A stretch of 64,000 nucleotides of DNA, taken from Williamsia serinedens (GTDB lineage: Bacteria; Actinomycetota; Actinomycetes; Mycobacteriales; Mycobacteriaceae). Positions within the stretch are counted from its first letter, which is position 1. Each line of letters starts with the position of its first letter. Under the pieces are notes generated by a model that made no database searches, was not told the origin of the DNA, and saw nothing but the letters and a program-made list of their open reading frames with translations. The position numbers were made by a program, and so were the translations under genes. The stretch spans positions 682,001 to 746,000 of the forward strand of contig NZ_JAMTCG010000002.1 in assembly GCF_024171725.1 (NCBI RefSeq). Direction: 5' to 3'. Of the stretch, positions 8,319 through 16,442 are shown in pieces.

Positions 8319-9923
8319 TCAGGCCGCGTCGTCCACGGCTGCCACACCCTGTCCTACCGACTCCTCGCCGGCATGCTGCGCCATCTCAGGATGCGCAGGG
8401 AGGTAGATCAGCGTCAGCACCCCGGCCAGTGCGGTCACGACACCGGCGACCACGCAGCCCGTCGTGAAGCCGTCGACGAACGCGGTCCGCGCCAGGGCCA
8501 GGACCTGATCGCCCGCCGCCTGAGCGAGGCCACCGAGGTTCGCGGCCTGCCGCGCGGCTTCCTGAGCCGCGCCGATCGACTCCCGGGCGGGCTCGATCAG
8601 GGCGTCGGGTACGGGTGGTCGACCGAGGTTGTCGCGATAGACCGACAGGGCGACGGACCCGATGACGGCGACGCCCAACGTCCCACCCAGTTCTCGTGTC
8701 GCATCGTTCACCGCGGATCCCATCCCGGCCTTCTCCGGCGCCACGACGCCCATGATCGCCTCCGTCGCAGGCGCACTGGTGAGACCGAGGCCCCCGCCGA
8801 GCAGGATCATCTGGCCCACGATGACGAGGTAGTCGGTGTCCTGACCGACCGTCGACGCCCACAGGAAGGCCGCGGAGAGCGACGCCAGTCCCAGCGCCAC
8901 AACGATCTTCGACCCGACGGCGACCGCCAGGCGTGGTCCGACGAGAGCGAACGCCGCGAGCGAGATCGCGACGGGGAGCATGCGCAGTCCCGTCTCGAGT
9001 GCGCCGTATGACCGGACGGACTGGAAGTACTGGGTGACGAGGAAGATGAACCCGAACAGCGCGAAGAACGCACTGGTCACGGCGCCGCTCGCGGCGGTGA
9101 ACCGCAGGTTGGCGAAGAGTCGGACGTCGAGCATCGGATGCTCGACGCGCCGCTCCTGCAGGACGAATGCGGTGAGGACGACGGCCGCGACGGCGAACCC
9201 GGCGAGTGTCGCCGGCGACGACCATCCGCGCTCCGGCGCCGAGATGATGGTGTAGACGAGGACGCCGAGTGCGGTGGTGGACAGGACGAGCCCGGGGATG
9301 TCGAGCGGGGGTGTCGACGGGTCCCTCGAGTCCGGGATCACGACGACCGAGAGCAGCAGGGTGAGCACCGCGACGCCCCCGTTCAGCACCAGGATCGAGC
9401 CCCACCAGAAGTGCTCGATGAGCGCGCCCCCCACGATGGGTCCGACGGCCACCGACATGCCGGTCGCCGCACCCCAGATCCCGATGGCGCGAGCGCGTTC
9501 GGTCCTGTCGGTGAACACGTTCGACAGGATCGACAGCGTGACCGGGTAGACGACGGCCGCGGCCACCCCCGCCACCGCGCGGAAGGCGATGAGCACCTCC
9601 GGGGACGAACTCCACGCCCCCACGAGCGACGCCACCGCGAAGAGCGTGAGCCCGAGGAGCAACGCCGATCGACGCCCGAACCGATCGCTGAGCGATCCCG
9701 CCGCGAGCACCAACGCCGCGAACGCGAGGTTGAACGCGTCGACGACCCACAGCAGATCCGTCGTCGTCGCACCGAGCTCCCGCACGAGGGTGGGCAGGGC
9801 GATGTTCACCACCGTCGTCGAGACGTTGACGACGAACACCGCGAGGCACAGGGCCAGCAGCACGGACGTCTTGCTGACGTCGGAGGGACCCCGCATCACG
9901 GAGCCCACGGGTCGGAGCGGCAT
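8319..9923 (-). CDS. MFS drug-efflux transporter (DHA2, 14-helix type)
   Basis: This 534-residue membrane protein has about fourteen hydrophobic segments, the DHA2/EmrB-QacA arrangement. Motif A is visible as GSLSDRFGRRSALL near residue 80, and the motif C region (GAATGMSVAVGPIVGGAL) lies in helix 5. Members export hydrophobic drugs or metabolites by proton antiport. The gene is divergent from a TetR regulator only about 40 bases away, the classic layout for an efflux pump repressed by its neighbour. The ATG at 9923 is used here; an internal ATG at residue 10 is also possible. Confidence 0.85.
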   Translation of the reverse strand: MPLRPVGSVMRGPSDVSKTSVLLALCLAVFVVNVSTTVVNIALPTLVRELGATTTDLLWVVDAFNLAFAALVLAAGSLSDRFGRRSALLLGLTLFAVASLVGAWSSSPEVLIAFRAVAGVAAAVVYPVTLSILSNVFTDRTERARAIGIWGAATGMSVAVGPIVGGALIEHFWWGSILVLNGGVAVLTLLLSVVVIPDSRDPSTPPLDIPGLVLSTTALGVLVYTIISAPERGWSSPATLAGFAVAAVVLTAFVLQERRVEHPMLDVRLFANLRFTAASGAVTSAFFALFGFIFLVTQYFQSVRSYGALETGLRMLPVAISLAAFALVGPRLAVAVGSKIVVALGLASLSAAFLWASTVGQDTDYLVIVGQMILLGGGLGLTSAPATEAIMGVVAPEKAGMGSAVNDATRELGGTLGVAVIGSVALSVYRDNLGRPPVPDALIEPARESIGAAQEAARQAANLGGLAQAAGDQVLALARTAFVDGFTTGCVVAGVVTALAGVLTLIYLPAHPEMAQHAGEESVGQGVAAVDDAA

Positions 9924-9963
9924 AACGAAGTTCTATCACGTCCTCGTGGAGCGTGCGGCGCGC

Positions 9964-10689
9964 ATGGGCGACAGTGGTCGGGTGACGGACGCGCCCGGCG
10001 CCGAGAGATCGGCGACCTCATCCCCCTCGGTTCCGATGCCGGAGAGGTTGATCGCGGCCACGGCCGACCTGCTTCGCGAGCAGGGGCCGGCGCAGATCAA
10101 GGCGAGAGTCGTCGCGGAGGCGGTCGGGGCGTCGACCGTCGCGATCTACCACCATTTCGGCGGCGTGCCCGAACTGCTCACGGCTGTCGTGTCCCAGGGG
10201 TTCTCCGATCTCCGGTCCGCGTTCGCCGACGCGTCGGAGTTGTCGGACGACCCCGCCGCCGAACTGTTCGCGATGGCCCTGTGCACGCGTGATCTCGCTC
10301 GGTCGAACGCCCACCTCTACGACCTGATGTTCGGACTGTCGACGAGGGGCACCTACCGTCCCTTGTCGGCGAGCCCGGACTCGCCGAGCAATCGGTTCGC
10401 GGAGTGCTACGCGATGCTGGTCGCCGCGTGCGGTCGGCTGATCGCGACGGGCCGGTTGGACCCGATCACCCCCGACGAGGTCGCGTCCGAACTGTGGAGT
10501 GCGGTGCACGGTTTCGTGACCCTCGAGGCGGCCGGGCAGTTCGAGCGCTACGCCGACCCGGCGGTCGCCGTCCTGCGACCTCTGTGCACGCGCATCATCG
10601 TCGGGATGGGGGACGCGCCCGACCGGGCGTCGCGCGCGGCCGACGCGGCGCTCACGTGGTGGGTGGACCGGACCGGTGGTGGTGCCTGA
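9964..10689 (+). CDS. TetR-family regulator
   Basis: This protein of about 241 residues has an N-terminal helix-turn-helix: RLIAATADLLREQG, then IKARVVAEAVGASTVAIYHHFGG, the standard TetR recognition helix with Tyr-His-His-Phe. The C-terminal part resembles the TetR_C_13-like domains found with WHG motifs (ELWSAVHGFVTLEAAG). It probably represses the divergent MFS gene. The start may be ATG 9964 or GTG 9982. The segment before the first helix is Ser/Pro-rich and likely disordered. It is followed by an amine oxidase gene on the same strand. Confidence 0.8.
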   Translation: MGDSGRVTDAPGAERSATSSPSVPMPERLIAATADLLREQGPAQIKARVVAEAVGASTVAIYHHFGGVPELLTAVVSQGFSDLRSAFADASELSDDPAAELFAMALCTRDLARSNAHLYDLMFGLSTRGTYRPLSASPDSPSNRFAECYAMLVAACGRLIATGRLDPITPDEVASELWSAVHGFVTLEAAGQFERYADPAVAVLRPLCTRIIVGMGDAPDRASRAADAALTWWVDRTGGGA

Positions 10690-10738
10690 TGGCAATGCGC
10701 GACAGCAGCTCTGGGGTGCGGGCGAGCGGAGGGTTTCG

Positions 10739-12094
10739 GTGAGCGACGTCGATGTCCTCGTGATCGGTGCCGGTGTCGCAGGTCTGACCGCGGCGCGGCT
10801 GTTGGCGCGAGACGGGCGCGCCGTCGTCGTGCTCGAGGCGCGAGACCGTGTCGGCGGCCGTGTCGTCACCGACCGATCCGACGGTCGCGTCACCGATCTC
10901 GGCGCGTCGTGGATCCACGGCGTCGACGGATGCCCGGTCGCTGCCGCGGCCGACGCGTTCGGGCTGAGGACCGTCGAGTTCACCGTCGGTGCCTTCCAGC
11001 CCGACGGTCGCCCGATCGCCCACCACGGCCCCGACGGTCGCCGCCTGTCGGATGGCGACGCAGGCGCCCACGTCGCCGACATCCACGCCGTCGACGCGGT
11101 GCTGGGCGGGATCATCGCCGCGTCGCACCCGGATGCCTCGTACCGCGACGTCACCGAGATGGCGATCGCAGGGCAGGGATGGGACGACGCGCGCGCAGCG
11201 CGGGTGCGGGAGTACCTCGAGCACCGGGCCGAGGAACAGTACGGCGTCTGGATCGACGACCTGGCCGCGCACGGTCTCGACGACGACGAGGTCGTCGGCG
11301 ACGAGGTGGTGTTCCCCGACGGGTACGACGCGCTGCCGTCGCGTCTCGCCGAGGGCCTCGACATCCGGCTCTCGCACACGGTGACCCACATCGGATGGGG
11401 CGACGACGGGGTGACCGTGACCACCGACCGCGGTCGTCTCGCCGCGCCGGTCGCCGTCGTCACCGTGCCCGTCGGTGTCCTGCAGTCGTCGGATCTCGTC
11501 GTCGAGCCGCCGCTGCCGCCGGTCAACGCTCGTGCGCTGGGCCACCTGCGGATGAACGCCTTCGAGAAGATCGTGCTGCGGTTCCCCGACCGGTTCTGGC
11601 CCGCCGACGTCTATGCGATCCGCCAGCAGGGACCGCACGGACGCAGGTGGCACTCCTGGTACGACCTCACCCGCCTGCACGGCGAGCCCACCCTGCTGAC
11701 GTTCGCGGCGGGACCGACCGCGACAGAGACCCGGGCGTGGGACGACGCGCAGGTCGTCGAGTCGATCCTGGAGCAACTGCGCCGTCTGTACGGACCGCGC
11801 GTGTCCACCCCGGTGGCCGTCCACCGCACGGACTGGCAGGGCGACCCGTTCGCACGAGGGTCGTACGCCTACATGACCGTGGGCGCGACCACCGCCGACC
11901 ACGACGACCTGGCCGCGCCGATCGGCGGCGTTCTGCACATCGCAGGCGAGGCGACATGGACCGACGACCCCGCCACCGTCCCCGCCGCACTGCTGTCGGG
12001 GCACCGGGCGGCCTCGCGGATCCTGGGCCGGCAGGTCCCGATCGAGACGCTGTGGGCGGAGGCGGACGTCCCGTCGACGATGATGGGCCGATGA
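10739..12094 (+). CDS. Flavin-containing amine oxidase (NAD(P)/FAD-binding)
   Basis: This protein of about 451 residues begins VSDVDVLVIGAGVAGLTAAR, the FAD dinucleotide-binding motif, followed by the ERDRVGGR-type motif (EARDRVGGRVVT) of monoamine oxidases. The C-terminal GGVLHIAGEATW segment is the second FAD-contact motif. It oxidises an amine, possibly a polyamine, to an imine with release of hydrogen peroxide; the substrate is not apparent. The GTG at 10739 is preferred because GGAGG sits a few bases upstream and the FAD motif then starts at the right distance. Its stop overlaps the next start by four bases. Confidence 0.8.
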   Translation: MSDVDVLVIGAGVAGLTAARLLARDGRAVVVLEARDRVGGRVVTDRSDGRVTDLGASWIHGVDGCPVAAAADAFGLRTVEFTVGAFQPDGRPIAHHGPDGRRLSDGDAGAHVADIHAVDAVLGGIIAASHPDASYRDVTEMAIAGQGWDDARAARVREYLEHRAEEQYGVWIDDLAAHGLDDDEVVGDEVVFPDGYDALPSRLAEGLDIRLSHTVTHIGWGDDGVTVTTDRGRLAAPVAVVTVPVGVLQSSDLVVEPPLPPVNARALGHLRMNAFEKIVLRFPDRFWPADVYAIRQQGPHGRRWHSWYDLTRLHGEPTLLTFAAGPTATETRAWDDAQVVESILEQLRRLYGPRVSTPVAVHRTDWQGDPFARGSYAYMTVGATTADHDDLAAPIGGVLHIAGEATWTDDPATVPAALLSGHRAASRILGRQVPIETLWAEADVPSTMMGR

Positions 12095-12930
12095 GCGCTC
12101 TCGCGATCCCGACCGCACCGCTGACCGACGCGCCCCCGATCCCCCTCGTCGGGCTGGGCACCTACAAGCTCCTGGGACGGCCGGGTGCCGAGGCCGTCGC
12201 GACGGCTATCCGTTCCGGCTACCGACTTGTCGACACGGCCACGCGCTACAGCAACGAGAGGTCTGTCGGGATCGGCATCGCGGAGTCGGGTGTCGCCCGC
12301 GACGACGTCACGGTCATCACCAAGCTCGGTGGCGGCGACCACGGCTTCGACCCGACGGTCACCGCGGCGCGCCAGTCGGCACGTCGGCTCGGCGTCGATC
12401 GCATCGACGTGTTCCTCATCCACTGGCCGTGTCCCAGCCTGGGTCTGACGCTCGAGACGTGGCGAGCCATGCTCGCCCTTGTCGACGACGGCGTCGTCCG
12501 CGCGGCAGGCGTCTCGAACTTCACCGTCGACCAGCTGCAGATGCTGTTCGACGAGACCGGTCGCTGGCCCGTGCTCAACCAGATCCAGTGCTCGCCCGCG
12601 CTGCCCAGACAGGAGCTGCGAGCGTTCATGGCGCAGAACGGGATCCACGCCCAGGCGTGGAGCCCGACCGGGCGGACCGAAGGGGTGCTCGACGACGACC
12701 GCGTGACGGCCATTGCCGAGGCGCACGGACGCAGCCCGATCCAGGTCGCACTTCGATGGTCGGTGCAGCAGGGGATCGGCGTGATCCCGAAATCCGCCGA
12801 CCCGGATCGCCAGGTGCACAACGCGTCGCTGTTCGACTGGGAGCTGAGGGACGACGACATGGCGTCGCTCGCCGGACTCGACCTCGGCGAGTCCGCCGCC
12901 CGCGACTCCCACGTCGACGAGGAGTTCTGA
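12091..12930 (+). CDS. Aldo/keto reductase
   Basis: This 279-residue TIM-barrel reductase has the catalytic tetrad Asp48, Tyr53, Lys78 and His111 (DTATRYSNE, ITKLG, LIHWP). The NADPH-binding signature IPKSADPDRQVHNASLFD appears near residue 230. It reduces aldehydes or ketones, with 2,5-diketo-gluconate-reductase-type enzymes the nearest class. Its coupling to the amine oxidase by a four-base overlap suggests it could reduce the aldehyde formed after amine oxidation; this is inference from context. It converges with the LysR gene, three bases away. Confidence 0.85.
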   Translation: MSALAIPTAPLTDAPPIPLVGLGTYKLLGRPGAEAVATAIRSGYRLVDTATRYSNERSVGIGIAESGVARDDVTVITKLGGGDHGFDPTVTAARQSARRLGVDRIDVFLIHWPCPSLGLTLETWRAMLALVDDGVVRAAGVSNFTVDQLQMLFDETGRWPVLNQIQCSPALPRQELRAFMAQNGIHAQAWSPTGRTEGVLDDDRVTAIAEAHGRSPIQVALRWSVQQGIGVIPKSADPDRQVHNASLFDWELRDDDMASLAGLDLGESAARDSHVDEEF

Positions 12931-12933
12931 CCG

Positions 12934-13842
12934 CTACACCAGATGATCCGGGGCGGCCTGCGTGATCATCTCGGTCAGCGCGGCGAGGAGAGGTGACTCG
13001 ACTCCCCAGTGCTGCCAGAACAACTCGACGTCGACATGCGCGTCCGACAGCACCTGCACCGTGCCCCGGGCGAGCGCCGGCGCGATCTGGGCCTCGGGCA
13101 CCGTTCCCCATCCGGCGCCGTGCTCGACGGCTCGGTGGTACTCGGTCGACGCCGGGATGTAGGTCGTCGGCGGGTCGACGTGGCGTCGGGTGTGGCGACG
13201 GATCAACGTCTCCATGATGGTGTCCGCCCGGTCGAAGGCGACCATCGGTGCCCGCGCGAGGTCGGGGCCGCGGAGGCCGTCGGGGAACCAGTACCGCGCG
13301 AACTCCGGTGTCGCGACGGGGAGATAGCGCGTCGCACCGAGCCGGTGGACGACGCACCCGCGGACCCGGCCGGGCTCGGACGTGAGTGCCCCCACCACCC
13401 GTCCGGAACGGAGCAGCTCGGTGTTGCGGCTCTCGTCGTCGCGGAGCACCTCGATGCTCACCGGATGACGGCGCTGCATCTCGGCGATCACCGGCAGCAG
13501 CCAGATCGCGAGCGAGTCGGCGTTCGAGGCGATCGGCAACGACACCCGCGGCTGGTCCCGCGGATCGCTCGACGGCCGTTCCGGCTCGCCGGCCAACTCG
13601 GCGAGTGCACTCGTCCGCAGCAGATCCCACTGTTCGGCGAGGCGCAGCAGCACCTCGCCGTCGGCCGTCGCGGCACACGGCCGCGTCCGGCGGACCAGCA
13701 GACGGCCGGTCTCGGTCTCCAGCGCCTTGATCCGCTGACTCACCGCCGACGGTGTGACATGCAGGGCCCGGGCTGCCGCCTCGAACGTCCCCTCGCGGAC
13801 GACGGCGACCAGGGTGGCGAGCCCGTCGCTCGAAATCGACAT
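12934..13842 (-). CDS. lysG: LysR-family regulator of lysine/arginine export (LysG/ArgP)
   Basis: This 302-residue LysR-type regulator has an N-terminal winged helix (LATLVAVVREGTFEAAARAL, then HVTPSAVSQRIKALE) and a periplasmic-binding-like effector domain. The Arg-Thr-Arg-Pro-Cys pattern after the helix-turn-helix (RRTRPC) is typical of ArgP/LysG. In corynebacteria LysG senses basic amino acids and activates the divergent lysE; the same divergent arrangement is seen here. The ATG at 13842 follows TAGAAT by six bases, suggesting a leaderless transcript. Confidence 0.88.
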   Translation of the reverse strand: MSISSDGLATLVAVVREGTFEAAARALHVTPSAVSQRIKALETETGRLLVRRTRPCAATADGEVLLRLAEQWDLLRTSALAELAGEPERPSSDPRDQPRVSLPIASNADSLAIWLLPVIAEMQRRHPVSIEVLRDDESRNTELLRSGRVVGALTSEPGRVRGCVVHRLGATRYLPVATPEFARYWFPDGLRGPDLARAPMVAFDRADTIMETLIRRHTRRHVDPPTTYIPASTEYHRAVEHGAGWGTVPEAQIAPALARGTVQVLSDAHVDVELFWQHWGVESPLLAALTEMITQAAPDHLV

Positions 13843-13848
13843 GAAGAG

Positions 13849-13905
13849 ATTCTAATGAAACATGAAAAACCTTCGCTGGTCTGTTGGCACTACCGCCCCT
13901 AGCGT
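13849..13905. promoter_or_regulatory. Divergent lysG/lysE promoters
   Basis: The 70-base gap is AT-rich at its left end. On the minus strand TAGAAT (13849-13854) lies six bases before the lysG ATG. On the plus strand TAGCGT (13900-13905) lies seven bases before the lysE ATG. Both look leaderless. The AT-rich stretch around 13850-13870 between them is the probable LysG-binding region. Confidence 0.5.
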
Positions 13906-13912
13906 CGTCGGC

Positions 13913-14551
13913 ATGACCTGGTTCTCGACCGCACTGGCGGGCCTGCTCACCGGCGCCGGGCTGATCGTCGCGATCGGTCCGCAGAACGTGATGGTGCTGC
14001 GGACCGGTGTGGCGCGCACTCATGTCCGGTCGGTGGTCGCGGTCTGCGCGACGTCGGACATCGTCCTGATCCTCGGCGGTGTCGCCGGACTCGGGACCGT
14101 CGTCAGCGGCCACCCGTCGCTCGTCGTCGTGGCGACCGTGCTCGGCGGTGGGTACGTGATCGTCCTCGGACTGCTCGCCGCGCGTCGGGCGGTGCGGGCC
14201 GCGCGCACCGGCGGTGAGGCGATGACCGTCGCGGACGAGGGCCGGACCACGACGCGCGCCGCCGTGGTGGCGACCGCCCTGCTGCTGACGTTCGGCAACC
14301 CCCACGTCTACCTGGACACGGTCCTCACGCTCGGAGCCGTCGCGAACGCCCACGGTCCCGACCTGCGGTGGGCCTTCGGACTGGGGGCGTGCGCCGCCAG
14401 CATCCTGTGGTTCGCCGCGCTGGGTTTCGGCGCCGGACGTCTCGCACCGTGGTTCGCCCGACCCCGCGCCTGGCAGGTCCTCGACGGCGTCATCGCCGTC
14501 GTGATGATCACCTTCGGCGCGGTGCTGATCGGTTCGCTGGTCGGACCTTGA
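13913..14551 (+). CDS. lysE: LysE-family amino acid exporter
   Basis: This 212-residue membrane protein has the LysE signature GLIVAIGPQNVMVLR in its first helices, and hydrophobic segments at about residues 5-25, 38-58, 68-88, 125-145, 150-172 and 185-205. The ASP-like motif TFGNPHVYLDTVLTLG in the second half is also typical. It exports lysine, arginine or related amino acids across the cytoplasmic membrane. The start at 13913 is chosen over upstream codons because it begins the first membrane helix and lies seven bases after a TAGCGT hexamer. Confidence 0.9.
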   Translation: MTWFSTALAGLLTGAGLIVAIGPQNVMVLRTGVARTHVRSVVAVCATSDIVLILGGVAGLGTVVSGHPSLVVVATVLGGGYVIVLGLLAARRAVRAARTGGEAMTVADEGRTTTRAAVVATALLLTFGNPHVYLDTVLTLGAVANAHGPDLRWAFGLGACAASILWFAALGFGAGRLAPWFARPRAWQVLDGVIAVVMITFGAVLIGSLVGP

Positions 14552-14659
14552 CCATGTTTCGAGCCGCTGAGATGGCTGGCTCAGTCCAAGCGATTCGGAG
14601 GGAAGGGCCTCTCTCCGCTTCCCAGCACGCGGCACCCTTCCTCGGGGCAAGATTGAGAC

Positions 14660-16000
14660 GTGAACGAAGACCCAGACCCCTTCGAGCTGGAGCCTGACGG
14701 GACGCTGCAACCGACTCGGTGCCGGATTCGCCTCGATGGCCCAGATGTTCTTGTCGAGACGTTCGCGTCTGGCGTTGGTTTTCAGCGATTCGGATCGATC
14801 GAGACCGAGGAGTTTGAGAGCCTAATTTCGCAAGAACCGTCTGACGCAGACGGGAGCGAGGCTGCATCAAGCAACCCGGTAGATATTGCGTATGAGTTTC
14901 TCTTATTAGGTTGCGACGTCGAGTTGGCTGTCGGTGCCAAGCGCGCCTCTCTTGATGTTCGTTTTCCCGAGAGTTCAATTCCGGAGTCGGAACGCCACTG
15001 GGACCCCTTTGGAGTTCCGTCGGGTTCGTTGGGCCAGGTGTATTGGATTCGAGAGGAGGTGGCGGGAGACTGGCTTGAGCTTCCGGACCGTGCCGGTTTT
15101 CGCTCGATCGACGAATTTGTTGCAACGGAGCTCGGCGAGCTTTTCTCGCTAGCACTCCTCCTCGCGCCGGACTGGATAAAGCCGGATTTCTTGTCCCCCC
15201 GCCAAGGGTGGCACTCGGAGGCAAAGAAACCGCCACAGTCGGTGTTGCCGAGCGAGGCTTGGGAAGTGGAGGGTCGAGCTGACGCCTTCGCAACCAAAGA
15301 TATGCGCGATGCGGTGAATGAATGGGCTCTCAGGAATGGATTTGCGGGACCATTCGAAACCGTGGCAAAAGTAGTCGAGCACCTGAAGAGTTTGAACGCG
15401 CCATCGACCGGCCACTACACGGTTTCTCTGTCCGACGGCCACTGCTACATCGGTGAGACCGTTCAGATGGCAGATCGACTGACAACGCACACTCGCCGGT
15501 TCGGCGACCGGCTAGTCGGATTCTATGTGCGACCGGACTTGCGGGCTCATTCGATGGCTGCGAAGAAAGATCGAAAGATGCAGCTCCTTCTTGCAGAGAG
15601 GTCGCTAATTCACGATGCGCAAAGAGCCGGTCTATTTGCGGAGAACTTCAGGGAGATGTCCTTTCCGCAGAGACCATTTACAGGTTTTGCAGACGCCGTG
15701 AGCCCGTCGCATCTGGGCGATTGGATTTCCGACCCCGAAGCAGTCTGTATTCGCGACGAATTTGCTCTGACCGCTCTTAAGTCCTCCGAGCACGCCGCAA
15801 AACTCGCAAAGTACCACGAGTTTTCGAAAAGACCTTATTCTGGAGACGTGGTGGAAGCGCTGCGAAGGTATCTACTTCGATGCGTTCCATATCCCGCGCG
15901 GACCGAGTTGACGAGTTGGTCGCTTAGCTGCCTACCGGGTGCCAAGCGTGGAGGCCGAGATAAAAAGTGGACCGTAGTATCCTGTCATCAATTTCTATGA
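14660..16000 (+). CDS. GIY-YIG nuclease-core protein of an AT-richer cassette
   Basis: This 446-residue protein matches no family I recognise along its length. Residues 251-317 look like a GIY-YIG nuclease core: Gly251-His-Tyr253, then Cys262-Tyr-Ile-Gly265, Arg273 and Glu313 followed by SLI, in the order and spacing of the catalytic residues of that fold. The first 240 residues are acidic with no recognised domain, and a C-terminal region of about 120 residues follows the core. Base composition is clearly lower in GC than the neighbours, and rare TTA codons occur in tandem (FLLLGC), so recent transfer is likely. The GTG start lacks a strong ribosome site. The stop overlaps the start of the next gene by four bases, making a two-gene unit. 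Confidence 0.6.
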   Translation: MNEDPDPFELEPDGTLQPTRCRIRLDGPDVLVETFASGVGFQRFGSIETEEFESLISQEPSDADGSEAASSNPVDIAYEFLLLGCDVELAVGAKRASLDVRFPESSIPESERHWDPFGVPSGSLGQVYWIREEVAGDWLELPDRAGFRSIDEFVATELGELFSLALLLAPDWIKPDFLSPRQGWHSEAKKPPQSVLPSEAWEVEGRADAFATKDMRDAVNEWALRNGFAGPFETVAKVVEHLKSLNAPSTGHYTVSLSDGHCYIGETVQMADRLTTHTRRFGDRLVGFYVRPDLRAHSMAAKKDRKMQLLLAERSLIHDAQRAGLFAENFREMSFPQRPFTGFADAVSPSHLGDWISDPEAVCIRDEFALTALKSSEHAAKLAKYHEFSKRPYSGDVVEALRRYLLRCVPYPARTELTSWSLSCLPGAKRGGRDKKWTVVSCHQFL

Positions 16001-16347
16001 CAGAAATGCTTACGATACTCATCGACGACGGCGCCTTCTTCGCATTTTTCGCTGTCAACGACGCAGAATTGAATGTCGACGACACGCTCGACCTCATTCG
16101 TCTGGTGCGAAGGCACCCATCGATAAAGATTTCGATCGCGAATTATTCCGAACTTGGGCCCGGCGTCAGTCATATAGAGACTGATAGCCTGCCTGCGCTT
16201 TTACGGCTTTTAGACGACGTCGAGATTACCCGAGCGGCAGCTAGCGTTGCATTGCGTGTATGCCGGGTCGGCCCTTCTCGTCAGCGCGCCGTGCACAATC
16301 CATATCTGGTCGAAAAGGCGATCGGCCAGAGCCGCGTCTGGTCTTGA
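15997..16347 (+). CDS. Small unknown protein coupled to the GIY-YIG gene
   Basis: This 116-residue protein starts at an ATG overlapping the preceding stop (ATGA). It opens with MTEMLTILIDDGAFFAFFAV, a hydrophobic strand-like segment, and continues with an acidic helix (DDTLDLIRLVRRH). It ends in a basic tail (VGPSRQRAVHNPYLVEKAIG). I do not recognise the family and see no transmembrane pattern beyond the short N-terminal stretch. Its AT-richer composition matches the upstream gene, so both arrived together. A role as partner, inhibitor or immunity protein of the nuclease-like protein is possible but unproved. Confidence 0.5.
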   Translation: MTEMLTILIDDGAFFAFFAVNDAELNVDDTLDLIRLVRRHPSIKISIANYSELGPGVSHIETDSLPALLRLLDDVEITRAAASVALRVCRVGPSRQRAVHNPYLVEKAIGQSRVWS

Positions 16348-16373
16348 GGAGCCCGCTCGACTTTCTGTCAGAA

Positions 16374-16430
16374 ACGTCCGCTCCACGCGCGAGGAGGGCA
16401 ATATGCCCCCCAGACGCGCAGAGCGGACGT
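16374..16430. terminator. Inverted repeat between convergent genes
   Basis: Perfect ten-base arms ACGTCCGCTC (16374-16383) and GAGCGGACGT (16421-16430) flank a GC-rich loop that itself holds GGGCA-ATA-TGCCC. The stem extends imperfectly by several pairs on both sides. It lies between the AT-rich cassette and a convergent reductase gene, so it probably ends transcription from both sides. There is no T-run. It could also mark the right edge of the transferred cassette. Confidence 0.5.
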
Positions 16431-16442
16431 CTGTGACGACGA

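Noticed and set aside
10018-12118. Long minus-strand frames opposite the TetR and amine oxidase genes
   Set aside because: They are typical high-GC shadow frames, rich in Arg, Ser and Pro without any domain, whereas the plus-strand frames have full motifs.
14660-16000. UvrC or another repair nuclease
   Set aside because: The GIY-YIG-like core is central rather than N-terminal and no UvrB-binding or helix-hairpin-helix part is present.
16374-16430. End of an insertion sequence
   Set aside because: No transposase, no matching repeat on the left side of the cassette and no target duplication were found.
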